This document shows, piece by piece, positions 26,851 to 35,557 of a stretch of 64,000 nt of DNA. Below the pieces are notes generated by a model, which saw only the letters and a list, made by a program, of their open reading frames with translations, had not been told where the DNA came from and did no database searches. Each line of letters starts with the position of its first letter. Within the stretch, counting starts at the first letter, position 1. Position numbers and translations under genes: made by a program. The DNA comes from Acidimicrobiia bacterium. Its GTDB lineage: Bacteria; Actinomycetota; Acidimicrobiia; Acidimicrobiales; Poriferisodalaceae. Location of the stretch: NCBI GenBank assembly GCA_022820505.1, contig JAJEFK010000021.1, positions 62,001 through 126,000 of the forward strand, written 5' to 3'.

Positions 26851-28548
26851 TCAGCCGACGCCGACGGCCGTGCGCTCGGTGGCGAAGTCGACTTCCTGGT
26901 AGCTGCCGTCGGCGACCTCGTCGATGCGGCGCTTGTACTTGGGGGCGCCGCCGTTGTACACGAAGTACCGGATGGTGCCCGCCTCATGGCCGTCGATGTT
27001 CGAGTTGTACCCGGTGAACCAGCCTTGCGCCTTGCGCATCAGCATCATGCTGTACATCTCGATGACGTGGTTGGTCCACTCCCGCTCAGCGTCCGCGTCG
27101 GCCTCGAAGCGGGTGTAGCCGTTCTCCCAGACGAAGTCCATCAGGCCGGTGATCCATTCGACGCCGATCTCGATGCCCCGCGGGTAGTTGGTGGAGGCTG
27201 AGCCGCTCTGCGGGCCGGCGATCGTGAGCAGGTTCGGGAAGCCGTTGACCATCATGCCCAAGAACGTGACGGGGCCGTCCTTCCACTTGTCAGCCAGCCT
27301 CTGACCGCCGCTGCCCCGGAAGTCGATGCGGTCGAACGCGCCGGTCATGGCGTCGAATCCGGTGGCGTACACGATCAAGTCGAACTCGTAGTGCTGATCG
27401 GAGGTCTGGATGCCGGTGGGGGTGATCCGCTCGATCGGGGTCTCCTGCAGGTCGACCAGCGAGACATTCGGCCGGTTGTACGTCTCGTAGTACCTCGTCT
27501 CGAGCGGAACCCGCTGCACGCCGAAGCCGTGATCCTTGGGGATGAGCTTCTCGGCGATGACGGGGTCGTCGACCCGCTCGCGGATCTTGTCGGCGATGAA
27601 TGCAGACAGCTCGGCGTTGGCCTCCTCGTCGAAGAAGATCTCGCGGTAGTTGGCCATCCAGATCCCGAAGCCGGGCTCGCCGTACAGCTTCTCCCACATC
27701 GCGCGGCGCTCCTCGGCAGAGACGTTGTGGAAGCCGGTACGGATCGGCTCGTGCTCGAAGCCGCCCGGTGTGCGAGCGCACAGGTCGAAGATGTCGTCGT
27801 AGCGGGCGCGGATGGTGGACATCTCCTCGGGGGAGATCTCGCTGTTGTGCAGCGGGGCGCACCAGTTGGGGCGCCGCTGGAATACCGTCAGGTGCTCAGC
27901 CTGCTCGCCGATGGCGGCGATGGCCTGCACGCCGGTGGCACCGGTGCCGATGACCGCCACCCGCTTGCCCTCGATCTCGACTGGTTCGGCGGGCCAGTGG
28001 TAGGTGTGGAACGACGGGCCCTCGAACACGTCGGTGCCGTCGAAGCTGACGCCCTCGATGCGGGGATAGGTGGGCGCGGACAGCAGGCCCAGTGCGGTCA
28101 ATAGGAAGCGGCAGCTCAGGTCGCGGCCGTCGCCGAGGTGCAGCCGCCAGAGACCGGCATCGTCGTCGAAGTGCGCCGTCTCGACGGTGCAGTTGAACTG
28201 CATGTACTTGCGCAGGTCGAACTTCTCGGCCACGTAGTTGAGGTAGCGCAGGTTCTCGGGCTGGCCAGAGAAGCGCTCCTTCCAGTGCCACTCCTCGAGC
28301 AGCTCGTCGGAGAACGAGTAGCCGTAGGTGTAGCTCTCCGAGTCGAAGCGGCAGCCGGGGTAGCGGTTCCAGAACCAGGTGCCGCCGAGATCGCTGCCCA
28401 TCTCGAGCACGGTCGCATGCACGCCCCGCTCGGCCAGCCGGTACATCTGGTAGATGCCGGCCACGCCCGCGCCGATGATGATGACCTCGTATTCGTTGGT
28501 GCCGTCGGCGCTGCCGTTTGAGGTTCCGTTGGTCGCTGTTGCTGCCAT
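26851..28548 (-). CDS. Flavin monooxygenase of the Baeyer-Villiger type
   Basis: 565-residue FAD- and NADPH-dependent monooxygenase. The N-terminal FAD site IIIGAGVAGIYQMYRL (about 22-37), the NADPH site VAVIGTGATG (about 192) and between them the Baeyer-Villiger fingerprint FEGPSFHTYHWP (FxGxxxHxxxW) are all visible. It should insert oxygen next to a ketone to make an ester or lactone. The open frame extends to 28743, but ATG 28548 is preceded by GGGAGA and places the FAD motif correctly. First gene of an operon with the thiolase-like and DUF35 genes; divergent from an LLM oxidoreductase gene. Confidence 0.92.
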   Translation of the reverse strand: MAATATNGTSNGSADGTNEYEVIIIGAGVAGIYQMYRLAERGVHATVLEMGSDLGGTWFWNRYPGCRFDSESYTYGYSFSDELLEEWHWKERFSGQPENLRYLNYVAEKFDLRKYMQFNCTVETAHFDDDAGLWRLHLGDGRDLSCRFLLTALGLLSAPTYPRIEGVSFDGTDVFEGPSFHTYHWPAEPVEIEGKRVAVIGTGATGVQAIAAIGEQAEHLTVFQRRPNWCAPLHNSEISPEEMSTIRARYDDIFDLCARTPGGFEHEPIRTGFHNVSAEERRAMWEKLYGEPGFGIWMANYREIFFDEEANAELSAFIADKIRERVDDPVIAEKLIPKDHGFGVQRVPLETRYYETYNRPNVSLVDLQETPIERITPTGIQTSDQHYEFDLIVYATGFDAMTGAFDRIDFRGSGGQRLADKWKDGPVTFLGMMVNGFPNLLTIAGPQSGSASTNYPRGIEIGVEWITGLMDFVWENGYTRFEADADAEREWTNHVIEMYSMMLMRKAQGWFTGYNSNIDGHEAGTIRYFVYNGGAPKYKRRIDEVADGSYQEVDFATERTAVGVG

Positions 28549-28730
28549 GTCTGGTCTCCCCCAATTGAGATCGTACGGCGCATCGCCGGATCGAGCGGCT
28601 GCGAATTCGCCAGAGTCGACGCCGACGCTCCGGACCCGTCTCTTCACAATAGTCGAACGCCCATTAGGAAATTTCGTGGGGGCCCAGCGTCGAACGGTCG
28701 GCTCGGCTGGCCTGGCCCTAGTCTCCGGCC

Positions 28731-29750
28731 ATGGCTCAACCACTGCGCTTCGGGGTCGTCCACGATCTGCGGAGCCCGCCCGGCAGCGATGTGCCGCTGC
28801 CCGAGATGTACGCGCAGGCGCTCGACCAGCTCGAGATGGCCGACGAGCTGGGGTTCGACCTGGCGTGGTTCACCGAGCATCACTTCCTCGACGACGGCCA
28901 CCTGCCGAACTTCGTGCCGGTGGCCGGGGCGGTGGCTGCTCGTACGTCGAGGATCCGCCTGTCCACCGACATTTTGCTGGCGCCGTTCGCGCATCCGATC
29001 CGGCTGGCGGAGGAGCTGGCGATTCTCGACAACATCTCGGGCGGGCGCATCGAGCTGGGCATCGGCATGGGCTACGCGGCGCATGAGTTCCGTGGCTTCG
29101 GGATCCCCCAATCCCGCCGGGTGTCGCTTACCGAGGAGTTGGTGCAGATCCTGCGCCTGGCGTGGAAGGGCGAGCCGTTCAGCTTCCACGGCAAGCGCCA
29201 TCGCTTCGACGATCTGCTGGTGACGCCGGCGCCGGTGCAGCGGGGAGGTCCGCCGCTGTGGATCGCTGGCATGAGCGCCAACGCCGCGGTGCGGGCTGCC
29301 CGCTTCGACACGCACCTGCTGCCGCAGGGTGCGCCCGAGGTGGTGATGGATCCGTGGAAGGACGAGCTGCGGGCGACCGGGCGTGATCCCGACGACTACC
29401 GGGTGGGCATCATCCGCTCGGTGTTCGTCACCGACGATGTCGAGCGCGAGTGGAACCCCATCAAGGCCGCAGAGCGCTACCGGCTCGGCGTGTACGCCAA
29501 GTTCTTCGCCGAGACGCCCGACGAGTTCACCGCATTCGACCCTTCGAAGGGTGCGATTCCCCAGAACTGGATCGTCGGCGATGAGGACCACTGCGTCGCC
29601 GAGCTGACTGGGTTCATTCAGCAGTACGGCTTCACCGACGTGTGCACCTGGGGTGCCTCGCCCGGCATAGCCCCGTCGCTGTTCAACACGTCCCTCGAAC
29701 GGCTCGCTCGAAACGTCATCCCGCGGGTGCGAGCCGCCGTCGAGGGCTGA
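28731..29750 (+). CDS. LLM-class flavin-dependent oxidoreductase
   Basis: 339-residue luciferase-like monooxygenase family protein: WFTEHHFLDDGHLPN (about 46-60), HPIRLAEELAILDNISGGRIELGIGMGY and PVQRGGPPLWIAGMS are typical. Either FMNH2-dependent oxygenation or F420-dependent redox chemistry is possible. It is divergently transcribed from the Baeyer-Villiger-type monooxygenase with 182 bases between, suggesting shared regulation and perhaps supply of reduced flavin to the same pathway. Confidence 0.92.
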   Translation: MAQPLRFGVVHDLRSPPGSDVPLPEMYAQALDQLEMADELGFDLAWFTEHHFLDDGHLPNFVPVAGAVAARTSRIRLSTDILLAPFAHPIRLAEELAILDNISGGRIELGIGMGYAAHEFRGFGIPQSRRVSLTEELVQILRLAWKGEPFSFHGKRHRFDDLLVTPAPVQRGGPPLWIAGMSANAAVRAARFDTHLLPQGAPEVVMDPWKDELRATGRDPDDYRVGIIRSVFVTDDVEREWNPIKAAERYRLGVYAKFFAETPDEFTAFDPSKGAIPQNWIVGDEDHCVAELTGFIQQYGFTDVCTWGASPGIAPSLFNTSLERLARNVIPRVRAAVEG

Positions 29751-29813
29751 CCGTTCGGTTCGTAGCGGTGTGGCGGACGGTGCAGGCGTAGCTGGCGAGC
29801 GCCGCCGCCGTGA

Positions 29814-30638
29814 TCAGGTGCTGGCGTTGTCGACGAGCCAGCGGAAGCAGGGGTCGGCGAGTGCCCCGGTCATCAGCTCGGGATGCCACTGCACGGCCAG
29901 GATCGGCAGCTCCGCGTGCTCGATGCCCTCGATGATCCCGTCGGGGGAATGCGCCGTCGCGATGTAGCCGTCACCGAGCTGATCCACCGCTTGGTGATGC
30001 AGCGAGTTCACCGCCACCTCCGGGCCGTACATCTCGCGCAGCTGGCTGCCTTCGACGGTGATGACGGTGTGGGGGGTGGCGTCGGGCGGCCCGTCGGTGG
30101 CTGCGTGCTCGGGAAGGTGCTGGTGCAGGGTGCCTCCGGCGGCGATGTTGATGAGCTGCGGGCCGCGGCAGATGCCCAGCACCGGCAGGCCGCTGTTGAC
30201 GGCGGCGTCGAGCAACGCGATCTCGAACGCATCGCGCAGCGGCACGCGGTCGGCGGCGGGTGAGTTGCTGTGCTCGCCGTCGCTGCGAGCGAGCATCGGA
30301 ACCGCGTCGACGGCGCTGACGGTGTCGTTGTCGAATCCTGCGGCGCGCTCGGCAAACGGGTCGATGCCGTCGTACACCTGCTCGTGCAGGCGATCGGCGT
30401 ACAGGCACGCGGCCACGTCCTCACCGCCCGTGAGCAGCACGGCGTCGAGGCGCGGCACCACCTCGGCCGGGTCGGCGTCGAGCGGCACGTGCACCGCGAT
30501 GGCCCCAGCAGCGTGCACCGCCTGGGCGTAGTGAGCGATGTACAGATCGACTTCGACGTCGACGAACACCGGCGGGAAGCCGCGGATGCGAGCGCCGGCG
30601 CGGCGCCGTCCCGACAGTCCGATCAGCGGCTTGGGCAC
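29814..30638 (-). CDS. Gamma-glutamyl-gamma-aminobutyrate hydrolase-family (peptidase C26) protein
   Basis: 274-residue class I glutamine-amidotransferase-like hydrolase of the PuuD group. The nucleophile elbow GICRGPQLINIAAGG carries the catalytic Cys (about residue 156), and the His/Glu pair is in VQWHPEL near the C-terminus. PuuD enzymes release glutamate from gamma-glutamyl-GABA during putrescine use. No polyamine genes flank it, so the actual gamma-glutamyl substrate is open. Confidence 0.9.
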   Translation of the reverse strand: MPKPLIGLSGRRRAGARIRGFPPVFVDVEVDLYIAHYAQAVHAAGAIAVHVPLDADPAEVVPRLDAVLLTGGEDVAACLYADRLHEQVYDGIDPFAERAAGFDNDTVSAVDAVPMLARSDGEHSNSPAADRVPLRDAFEIALLDAAVNSGLPVLGICRGPQLINIAAGGTLHQHLPEHAATDGPPDATPHTVITVEGSQLREMYGPEVAVNSLHHQAVDQLGDGYIATAHSPDGIIEGIEHAELPILAVQWHPELMTGALADPCFRWLVDNAST

Positions 30639-30714
30639 CGGGCCACCCTAGAGAATCCGCTTCGCGCGTCCTCTGACCGACTGTGCGCAATCGGTTGCAA
30701 GTACGGTCGCGCGC

Positions 30715-32004
30715 ATGGTGGTGTCGAGCTCAGGCCGCCGCGGTCCTGATCAGCCTCGAACGCGATGGTGGCTGGTCGCTGCCGTCGCTGGCGTACTGCT
30801 CGTTGCTGCTGCCGCCGTCAGTTCGCAGCTGGGTTCGAATGGGGCCGCCGACGACGCCGAGCCCGCAGAAGCGGCCCCGGAAACGAGCGCAGACGCTGTT
30901 GCGCCCGAGGACGATGCCGCGCCGGTGACGACTGCTGCCGCTGCCGAGGCACCGGTGGATTCGGAGCCTCCCCAACCTGAAGACGAACCAACTGACACAA
31001 CCGACGCATCGGGCTCGGAGCTGTCGGAGGCATTCGGCGAACCGGAGCACCCGGTGTCGGGCGTCGAGCCGTACATCCCCAGCCGCATCCGACTCGACGA
31101 GCCTGGCCCGCCCGCCGCCGTCTGCAGGGGAGTGCTGCCCGCCCAGCGGGTGCAACTCCCCCTGAGCTTCGCGAGCACCAAGCCCGAAGGCGTCGATCAT
31201 CTGTCGTGGTCGCCCGACTGCCGGCGCATGGTGTTCCGGGTCGGCAGCACCCTGTGGGTTGCGAACGGCGACGGAACCAGCGACCTGCCGTTCCTCACTG
31301 CCCAGTACGGCCTGAATGCTCCGGTGTGGTCACCCGACAGCCAGTGGATCGCGTTCTCGCAGGGCGCAGTCGTGGAGGGAGAACGAGCCAGTCACATTTT
31401 CATGATCTTGCCCAACGGTCTGGGCCTTGCTCAGATCACGCAAGGGAGCGTGTTGGATCAAGACCCCACCTGGTCTCCCGACGAGGGCCGCATTGCGTTC
31501 GCCCGCCGAATGCGGGTGACTGAGGCCGATGGGACCAGCCGCTTCGAGCACCGCATCGTCGTGGTGGATCTGCTGGACGGCGCCGAACAGGTGGTTGCGG
31601 CCAGTGGCGGGTGGTTGTCAGCGCCGTCGTGGTCTCCTGATGGCAGCGCCATCGCCTACCGGATCGGCGACGAGCTGAGAACGGTGCAACTCGACGACCT
31701 GTCCGAGTCGCTGTTGTTGACAGGCGTTATTGGCGGCCGCGGCACGTGGTCGGCCGACGGATCGGCAATCGCGGTGATGCGCGAGTGGTCGGACGGCCAG
31801 GCGACCGCCGCGATCCGCTCGCTGCAAGATCCGACCGCCACCGAGGACTTCAGCCTCACCGTGAATGCGCCGGGCGAGATCGCTTCAGGCAGCACGCCGA
31901 CACTGCGATGGAGCGAGACCGGCGAACACCTGCTGTTCCACGCGATCGACCCAAGAGGTGGCCACTGGATCTACCGCCTCCCCACGCCTCACCCAGACGG
32001 CTAG
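30715..32004 (+). CDS. Membrane-anchored WD40-like (PD40/TolB-type) beta-propeller protein
   Basis: 429-residue protein with a short cytoplasmic N-terminus, one membrane helix (about 19-38), an Ala/Glu/Pro-rich linker (about 40-110) and then a beta-propeller. At least five PD40 repeats are visible, each with a W-S-x-D core: LSWSPDCRRMVF, PVWSPDSQWIAF, PTWSPDEGRIAF, PSWSPDGSAIAY and GTWSADGSAIAV. Such propellers act as extracellular binding or scaffold domains. The precise role is unknown. It stands alone between divergent and unrelated neighbours. Confidence 0.85.
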   Translation: MVVSSSGRRGPDQPRTRWWLVAAVAGVLLVAAAAVSSQLGSNGAADDAEPAEAAPETSADAVAPEDDAAPVTTAAAAEAPVDSEPPQPEDEPTDTTDASGSELSEAFGEPEHPVSGVEPYIPSRIRLDEPGPPAAVCRGVLPAQRVQLPLSFASTKPEGVDHLSWSPDCRRMVFRVGSTLWVANGDGTSDLPFLTAQYGLNAPVWSPDSQWIAFSQGAVVEGERASHIFMILPNGLGLAQITQGSVLDQDPTWSPDEGRIAFARRMRVTEADGTSRFEHRIVVVDLLDGAEQVVAASGGWLSAPSWSPDGSAIAYRIGDELRTVQLDDLSESLLLTGVIGGRGTWSADGSAIAVMREWSDGQATAAIRSLQDPTATEDFSLTVNAPGEIASGSTPTLRWSETGEHLLFHAIDPRGGHWIYRLPTPHPDG

Positions 32005-32115
32005 CGCCAACATCCGCTCAACGTCGACATCTCGCATAGGGCTGGCAAGGCAGGCCGGGGTGTCATGGGACAATCACAGCCTTGCGGTTTGGGGGCGAGA
32101 GTTCGGAGCATTGTC

Positions 32116-32553
32116 ATGAGCGAGATCGACCAGCCTTCGTCCGGACCGGCGGCTTCGGGTCACTGCTTGTGTGGTGCCGTGAGCTACGAGGTGCACGGGC
32201 CGATCCGGCATGTGTGGAACTGTCACTGCTGGCGCTGTCGGCGGTGGACGGGGCACTTCATGGCAGCGACGGGCTGCAAGACCGCCGATCTCCGGCTGAT
32301 CTCGGATGCCTCCCTGGCGTGGCACCACCCGGCCGACGACCCCAACGTGGCCTACGGGTTCTGCCGAGAGTGCGGCGCGTCGCTCTTCTGGAAGGTGGCC
32401 GAGGGCAAGTCGCACCAGGTCGACACCATTGCCATCTGTGCTGGCACGCTCGACCTTCCCTCGGGCCTGCACACTGAACGGGCCATCTTCGTGGACGATG
32501 CCGCCGACTACCACACGCTCGACCTGGCAGTCCCCAGCGAGAACCGCGAGTGA
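32116..32553 (+). CDS. GFA-domain (glutathione-dependent formaldehyde-activating family) protein
   Basis: 145-residue zinc-binding protein of the GFA/CENP-V fold, with the Cys pattern HCLCGAVSYE, NCHCWRCRRWTG and GFCRECGASLF. The family includes glutathione-dependent formaldehyde-activating proteins, though most members have no proven reaction. ATG 32116 is preceded by GGAG with seven bases of spacing; an upstream ATG at 32065 adds an unrelated N-terminus. Monocistronic as far as can be seen. Confidence 0.9.
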   Translation: MSEIDQPSSGPAASGHCLCGAVSYEVHGPIRHVWNCHCWRCRRWTGHFMAATGCKTADLRLISDASLAWHHPADDPNVAYGFCRECGASLFWKVAEGKSHQVDTIAICAGTLDLPSGLHTERAIFVDDAADYHTLDLAVPSENRE

Positions 32554-32649
32554 GCGGATGGCGGGCAACCTTCACGTGCCGTAGATGGCCTCGTCGATCT
32601 CGCTAGGTTCCGCGCTCAATCCCTGCGGCCCGAAACCAGCTTCGGTTCT

Positions 32650-33369
32650 TCAAGGATCATCAACAGTCCGTGATGCGTTGAGTCTGGTGTCAGGCGTGCG
32701 GTGGGCGAGGTTCGCGACGGCAGTGGGCGTGGTGATGCCCTCGGTGAGGTCGGCGGCGGGGGTGGGCAGTTCGAAGCGGGTGGTGAGGGGGACGACGCCG
32801 GCCCACCAGTTGCCAGCCATGTCTTCGGCGTCGTCGACGGGATCGCCGGCCCGGACCTTGGCAGAGGCCTCGGCCAGCGGCAGTTCCAGCACGAGCGTCG
32901 CCCGCAGGTCCTCCGCGGTCGGTGGCCGGGAGGTGTCCCAGTTGGCGACGATGTGGTCGGTCACCAGTTTCAGTGCCCGTTCCTTGGCCGCGGCGTCGGT
33001 GACCCGGTGAGCGAGGCCGCGCACCACGACGCAGCGGAAGTTCATGGAGTTGTGGAACGGCGTGCGCGCCATCACCAGACCGTCGAGGTGGGTCACCGTC
33101 ACGCAGATCTCAGTGTCCTCGCCGGAGTTCAGCAGGTGATTCGCCAACGCTCCGTGCAGGTACAGGTTCTCGTCGTCGCGGCCGTAGGCCATCGGCAGCA
33201 CCAGCGGGCCGTCAGGTGTGTCGACTCCGACGTGGGCGATCAGCCCGGCGTCGAGGATCTCCCGCACGTCGTCACTGCCGTAGCGGCCCCGCTCAGCCAT
33301 CCGCCGCAACCTGGTGCGCGCCGAGGGCGCTTGGGTGCCGTTCTGTTCTGCTTCGCCTGATTTGCTCAC
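32650..33369 (-). CDS. Pyridoxamine 5'-phosphate oxidase-family flavoprotein (NimA-like)
   Basis: About 239-residue FMN-binding split-barrel protein. The N-terminal segment SARTRLRRMAERGRYGSDDVREILDAG and the VLPMAYGRDDENLYLHGALANHLL core match the NimA/PNPOx-like group, which includes nitroreductase-like and F420-binding proteins. GTG 33369 includes the typical RTRLRR leader; the longer frame to 33576 does not look coding. Last of three leftward genes after the HIBADH-type dehydrogenase and the 2-oxoglutarate oxygenase, but with a 67-base gap. Confidence 0.85.
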   Translation of the reverse strand: MSKSGEAEQNGTQAPSARTRLRRMAERGRYGSDDVREILDAGLIAHVGVDTPDGPLVLPMAYGRDDENLYLHGALANHLLNSGEDTEICVTVTHLDGLVMARTPFHNSMNFRCVVVRGLAHRVTDAAAKERALKLVTDHIVANWDTSRPPTAEDLRATLVLELPLAEASAKVRAGDPVDDAEDMAGNWWAGVVPLTTRFELPTPAADLTEGITTPTAVANLAHRTPDTRLNASRTVDDP

Positions 33370-33436
33370 GCCCGCACCGTACGCGGCACACGTACTGCGG
33401 TCACGGTGATTTTCCGACGGCGATGCAGCCGCCCCG

Positions 33437-34360
33437 TCAGTCGAGCAGGTCGTCCTCGCGCACGCGGCTGCGCTCAGCCTCCTCGTGCTCGGCCAGGACG
33501 CGGCCGAACAACTGGTGGGTTCGCTCGACTCGCCCGATGACACCTGGCTGGTGGGTATAGGCGAAGATCGCCGCATGGCGGGGCTGCGAGCTCGCAGCCA
33601 CCCGGGTCACCCGGTGCAGCGAGAAGCGTCCGCGGAAGATCTGCAGGTCGCCCGGCTGCAGATCCAGCGTGTGAACGCCGTCGCGCCCGCCGGCCAGCAG
33701 CCCGCCGATCGCCTCGAAGCCCTCGTCATCGGCAGACCGCACTGCAGGCGCGTATTCGAACAATCCGCCCTCATCGGCGGGCTGCACCAGCACCGTCACG
33801 GCGAAGTCGTTGGTATCGAAGTGCCACGGGAACTGCTGACCTGGATCCAGGATGTTCGCCGTCAGGCCAGCTAAGGGATCGGCGTAGCAGTGCAGATCGT
33901 CGATCTCGAGGCAGTCAGCCAGCAGCCGGCACAGCTGCGGCGCACGGAACACAGCGTCAATGGCGCACACCGACGGCCACGCGTCACCCGGAATGAAGCC
34001 GCTCGAACGTTCGGTGAACGTGTTGACCGGGTGGTCGTCGCTGAACTCGGGATTGACCTGGGTGTGGAAGTAGGGATTGATGACCTGCGTCGAGAAGTGC
34101 GTCTGCGGTTTCGCAGCGACTATCTCGTCGTTGAGCTGCCTCACACCGTGAGGCGTCACGAATCGCTTCAGCACTGCACAGCCGTCGGACCGCAGCCCGC
34201 TGCGAGCGTGCTCGACCACGTTCCAGTAGGCCGCGTGACTGGGGTTGGCCGCGGGCAGGTCGCGTCCGTCCAGCGGATAGCGGTCGACATCGATCAGTCG
34301 CCCCAATTCGGCTGCTTTTCTGTCGTCTAGGCCCGACGTCACAGCGGATGTGGTGCTCAT
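33437..34360 (-). CDS. Fe(II)/2-oxoglutarate-dependent oxygenase
   Basis: 307-residue cupin-fold oxygenase. The iron-binding facial triad is visible as H180-F-D182 (QFPWHFDTNDFAVTVLVQ) and H249 (RGRFSLHRVTRV), with R261 a candidate 2-oxoglutarate-binding residue. The layout resembles ArpA- and BesD/HalD-like oxygenases, which act on free amino acids; the Asp of the triad is present, so hydroxylation rather than halogenation is expected. The start lies 4 bases after the stop of the 3-hydroxyisobutyrate-dehydrogenase-like gene, so the two enzymes are probably consecutive in one pathway. Confidence 0.82.
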   Translation of the reverse strand: MSTTSAVTSGLDDRKAAELGRLIDVDRYPLDGRDLPAANPSHAAYWNVVEHARSGLRSDGCAVLKRFVTPHGVRQLNDEIVAAKPQTHFSTQVINPYFHTQVNPEFSDDHPVNTFTERSSGFIPGDAWPSVCAIDAVFRAPQLCRLLADCLEIDDLHCYADPLAGLTANILDPGQQFPWHFDTNDFAVTVLVQPADEGGLFEYAPAVRSADDEGFEAIGGLLAGGRDGVHTLDLQPGDLQIFRGRFSLHRVTRVAASSQPRHAAIFAYTHQPGVIGRVERTHQLFGRVLAEHEEAERSRVREDDLLD

Positions 34361-34364
34361 CTCG

Positions 34365-35279
34365 CTACGCCTCCCAGTGCGGAACCCAGTCGCCGTCGAG
34401 CCGCAGCGACAGGCCGGCGTCGTCCTCGATGCGGCGGGCCACGCTCAGCTCGGGTCCGTCCACGCCGTAGCGCTCGGCCGCTCGTTCGAAGGCAGCCCGC
34501 GCTGCGGCGGTCATCGGCAGCTCGGCGCCCACGATGGTCTCCAACTCGCCCAGCAACCCGAGGTCCTTCACGCACAAGCCCAGCGAGAATGACGGGTCGT
34601 AGTGCCCGGCGAAGATGCTGGGCGCGTCGTGGCGGGCAACGAAGCTGTCGGCGACGCTGCCCTTGATCGCCTCCCAGAGGTCGCCGAGCTCAACCCCATT
34701 GCGCACTCCGACCGCCAGCCCCTCGGCCAGTGCGGCAGCGCCCACGAACCACAGCTGATTGGTCACCAGCTTCGTCACGCACCCCGTGCCCAAAGCCCCG
34801 CACACAATGACCAGCCCCAAGCGTTCGAGCAGCGGTTGCACCCGCTCGACGACCGTCGACTCACCGCCTGCAAACAAGGTGAGCGTGCCGTTGCGGGCAC
34901 CATCCACAGCACCTGTGACCGGCGAGTCCACCACCGCGACGCCCTCGGGAGCCTCGCCCGCCAGACGCCGGATCAGCTCAGGACGGCTCGTAGTCAAATC
35001 CACCCACACCGACCCCGCCGACAGCGCCCCGAGCGCTCCTGCATCGCACATCACCGCCTCGACATGCTGAGGAGCGGGCAGCGATGTCAGAAAGACGTCG
35101 GCCCCAGAAGCCGCTTCCGCAGCCGAACCAGCCGCGATCGCGCCTGCTGCCACCGCGGCATCGAGCGCGTCAGCATTCAGGTCGAAGGCCGTGACCGGGT
35201 AGCCGGCGCCGACCAAGCGAGCGCACATCGGCCCGCCCATCGTGCCCAGCCCCACGAATCCAACGGTGTTCACGCTCAT
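34365..35279 (-). CDS. NAD(P)-dependent beta-hydroxyacid dehydrogenase (3-hydroxyisobutyrate dehydrogenase family)
   Basis: 304-residue dehydrogenase with the Rossmann motif VGFVGLGTMGGPMCARL (residues 6-22), the substrate segment DSPVTGAVDGARNGTLTLFAGG and the catalytic-Lys region GALGTGCVTKLVTNQL. It would oxidise a beta-hydroxy acid or reduce a semialdehyde or imine. ATG 35279 starts right at the Rossmann fold; the longer frame to 35387 is unlikely. Coupled by a 4-base gap to the downstream oxygenase and divergent from the LLM gene at 35558. Confidence 0.9.
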   Translation of the reverse strand: MSVNTVGFVGLGTMGGPMCARLVGAGYPVTAFDLNADALDAAVAAGAIAAGSAAEAASGADVFLTSLPAPQHVEAVMCDAGALGALSAGSVWVDLTTSRPELIRRLAGEAPEGVAVVDSPVTGAVDGARNGTLTLFAGGESTVVERVQPLLERLGLVIVCGALGTGCVTKLVTNQLWFVGAAALAEGLAVGVRNGVELGDLWEAIKGSVADSFVARHDAPSIFAGHYDPSFSLGLCVKDLGLLGELETIVGAELPMTAAARAAFERAAERYGVDGPELSVARRIEDDAGLSLRLDGDWVPHWEA

Positions 35280-35440
35280 ATCTTCGCACCGCCCCCATTC
35301 CCGTCCAAACACCCCTGTATGTACGGCCGCCAGACAGCGAAACTCAGATGCACTCGGCCAGCACCAAGCGGTCCAATACAACGGCACCCGCGAGGGTCCG
35401 TGCGCGCGCCAGCGGAGGGGTGGGTGGCAGCGAACGGGGC

Positions 35441-35473
35441 CCCCGCAGCCCGCAGCTTGCGAGGACTGCGGGG
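35441..35473. promoter_or_regulatory. Inverted repeat in the divergent promoter region
   Basis: CCCCGCAG and CTGCGGGG, perfect 8-base arms 17 bases apart, in the 278-base gap between the divergent dehydrogenase and LLM genes. It could be an operator or an RNA hairpin in a 5' leader. Nothing else is recognised in this gap except the AGGGAG ribosome-binding site at 35545-35550. Confidence 0.35.
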
Positions 35474-35557
35474 TGTTCGCTGACAGGACCCGCCCCGGTC
35501 AGCCCCGGGAGCGCCCACCTAGGATGACCGGCGGTCCAGCGCACAGGGAGACACAAC

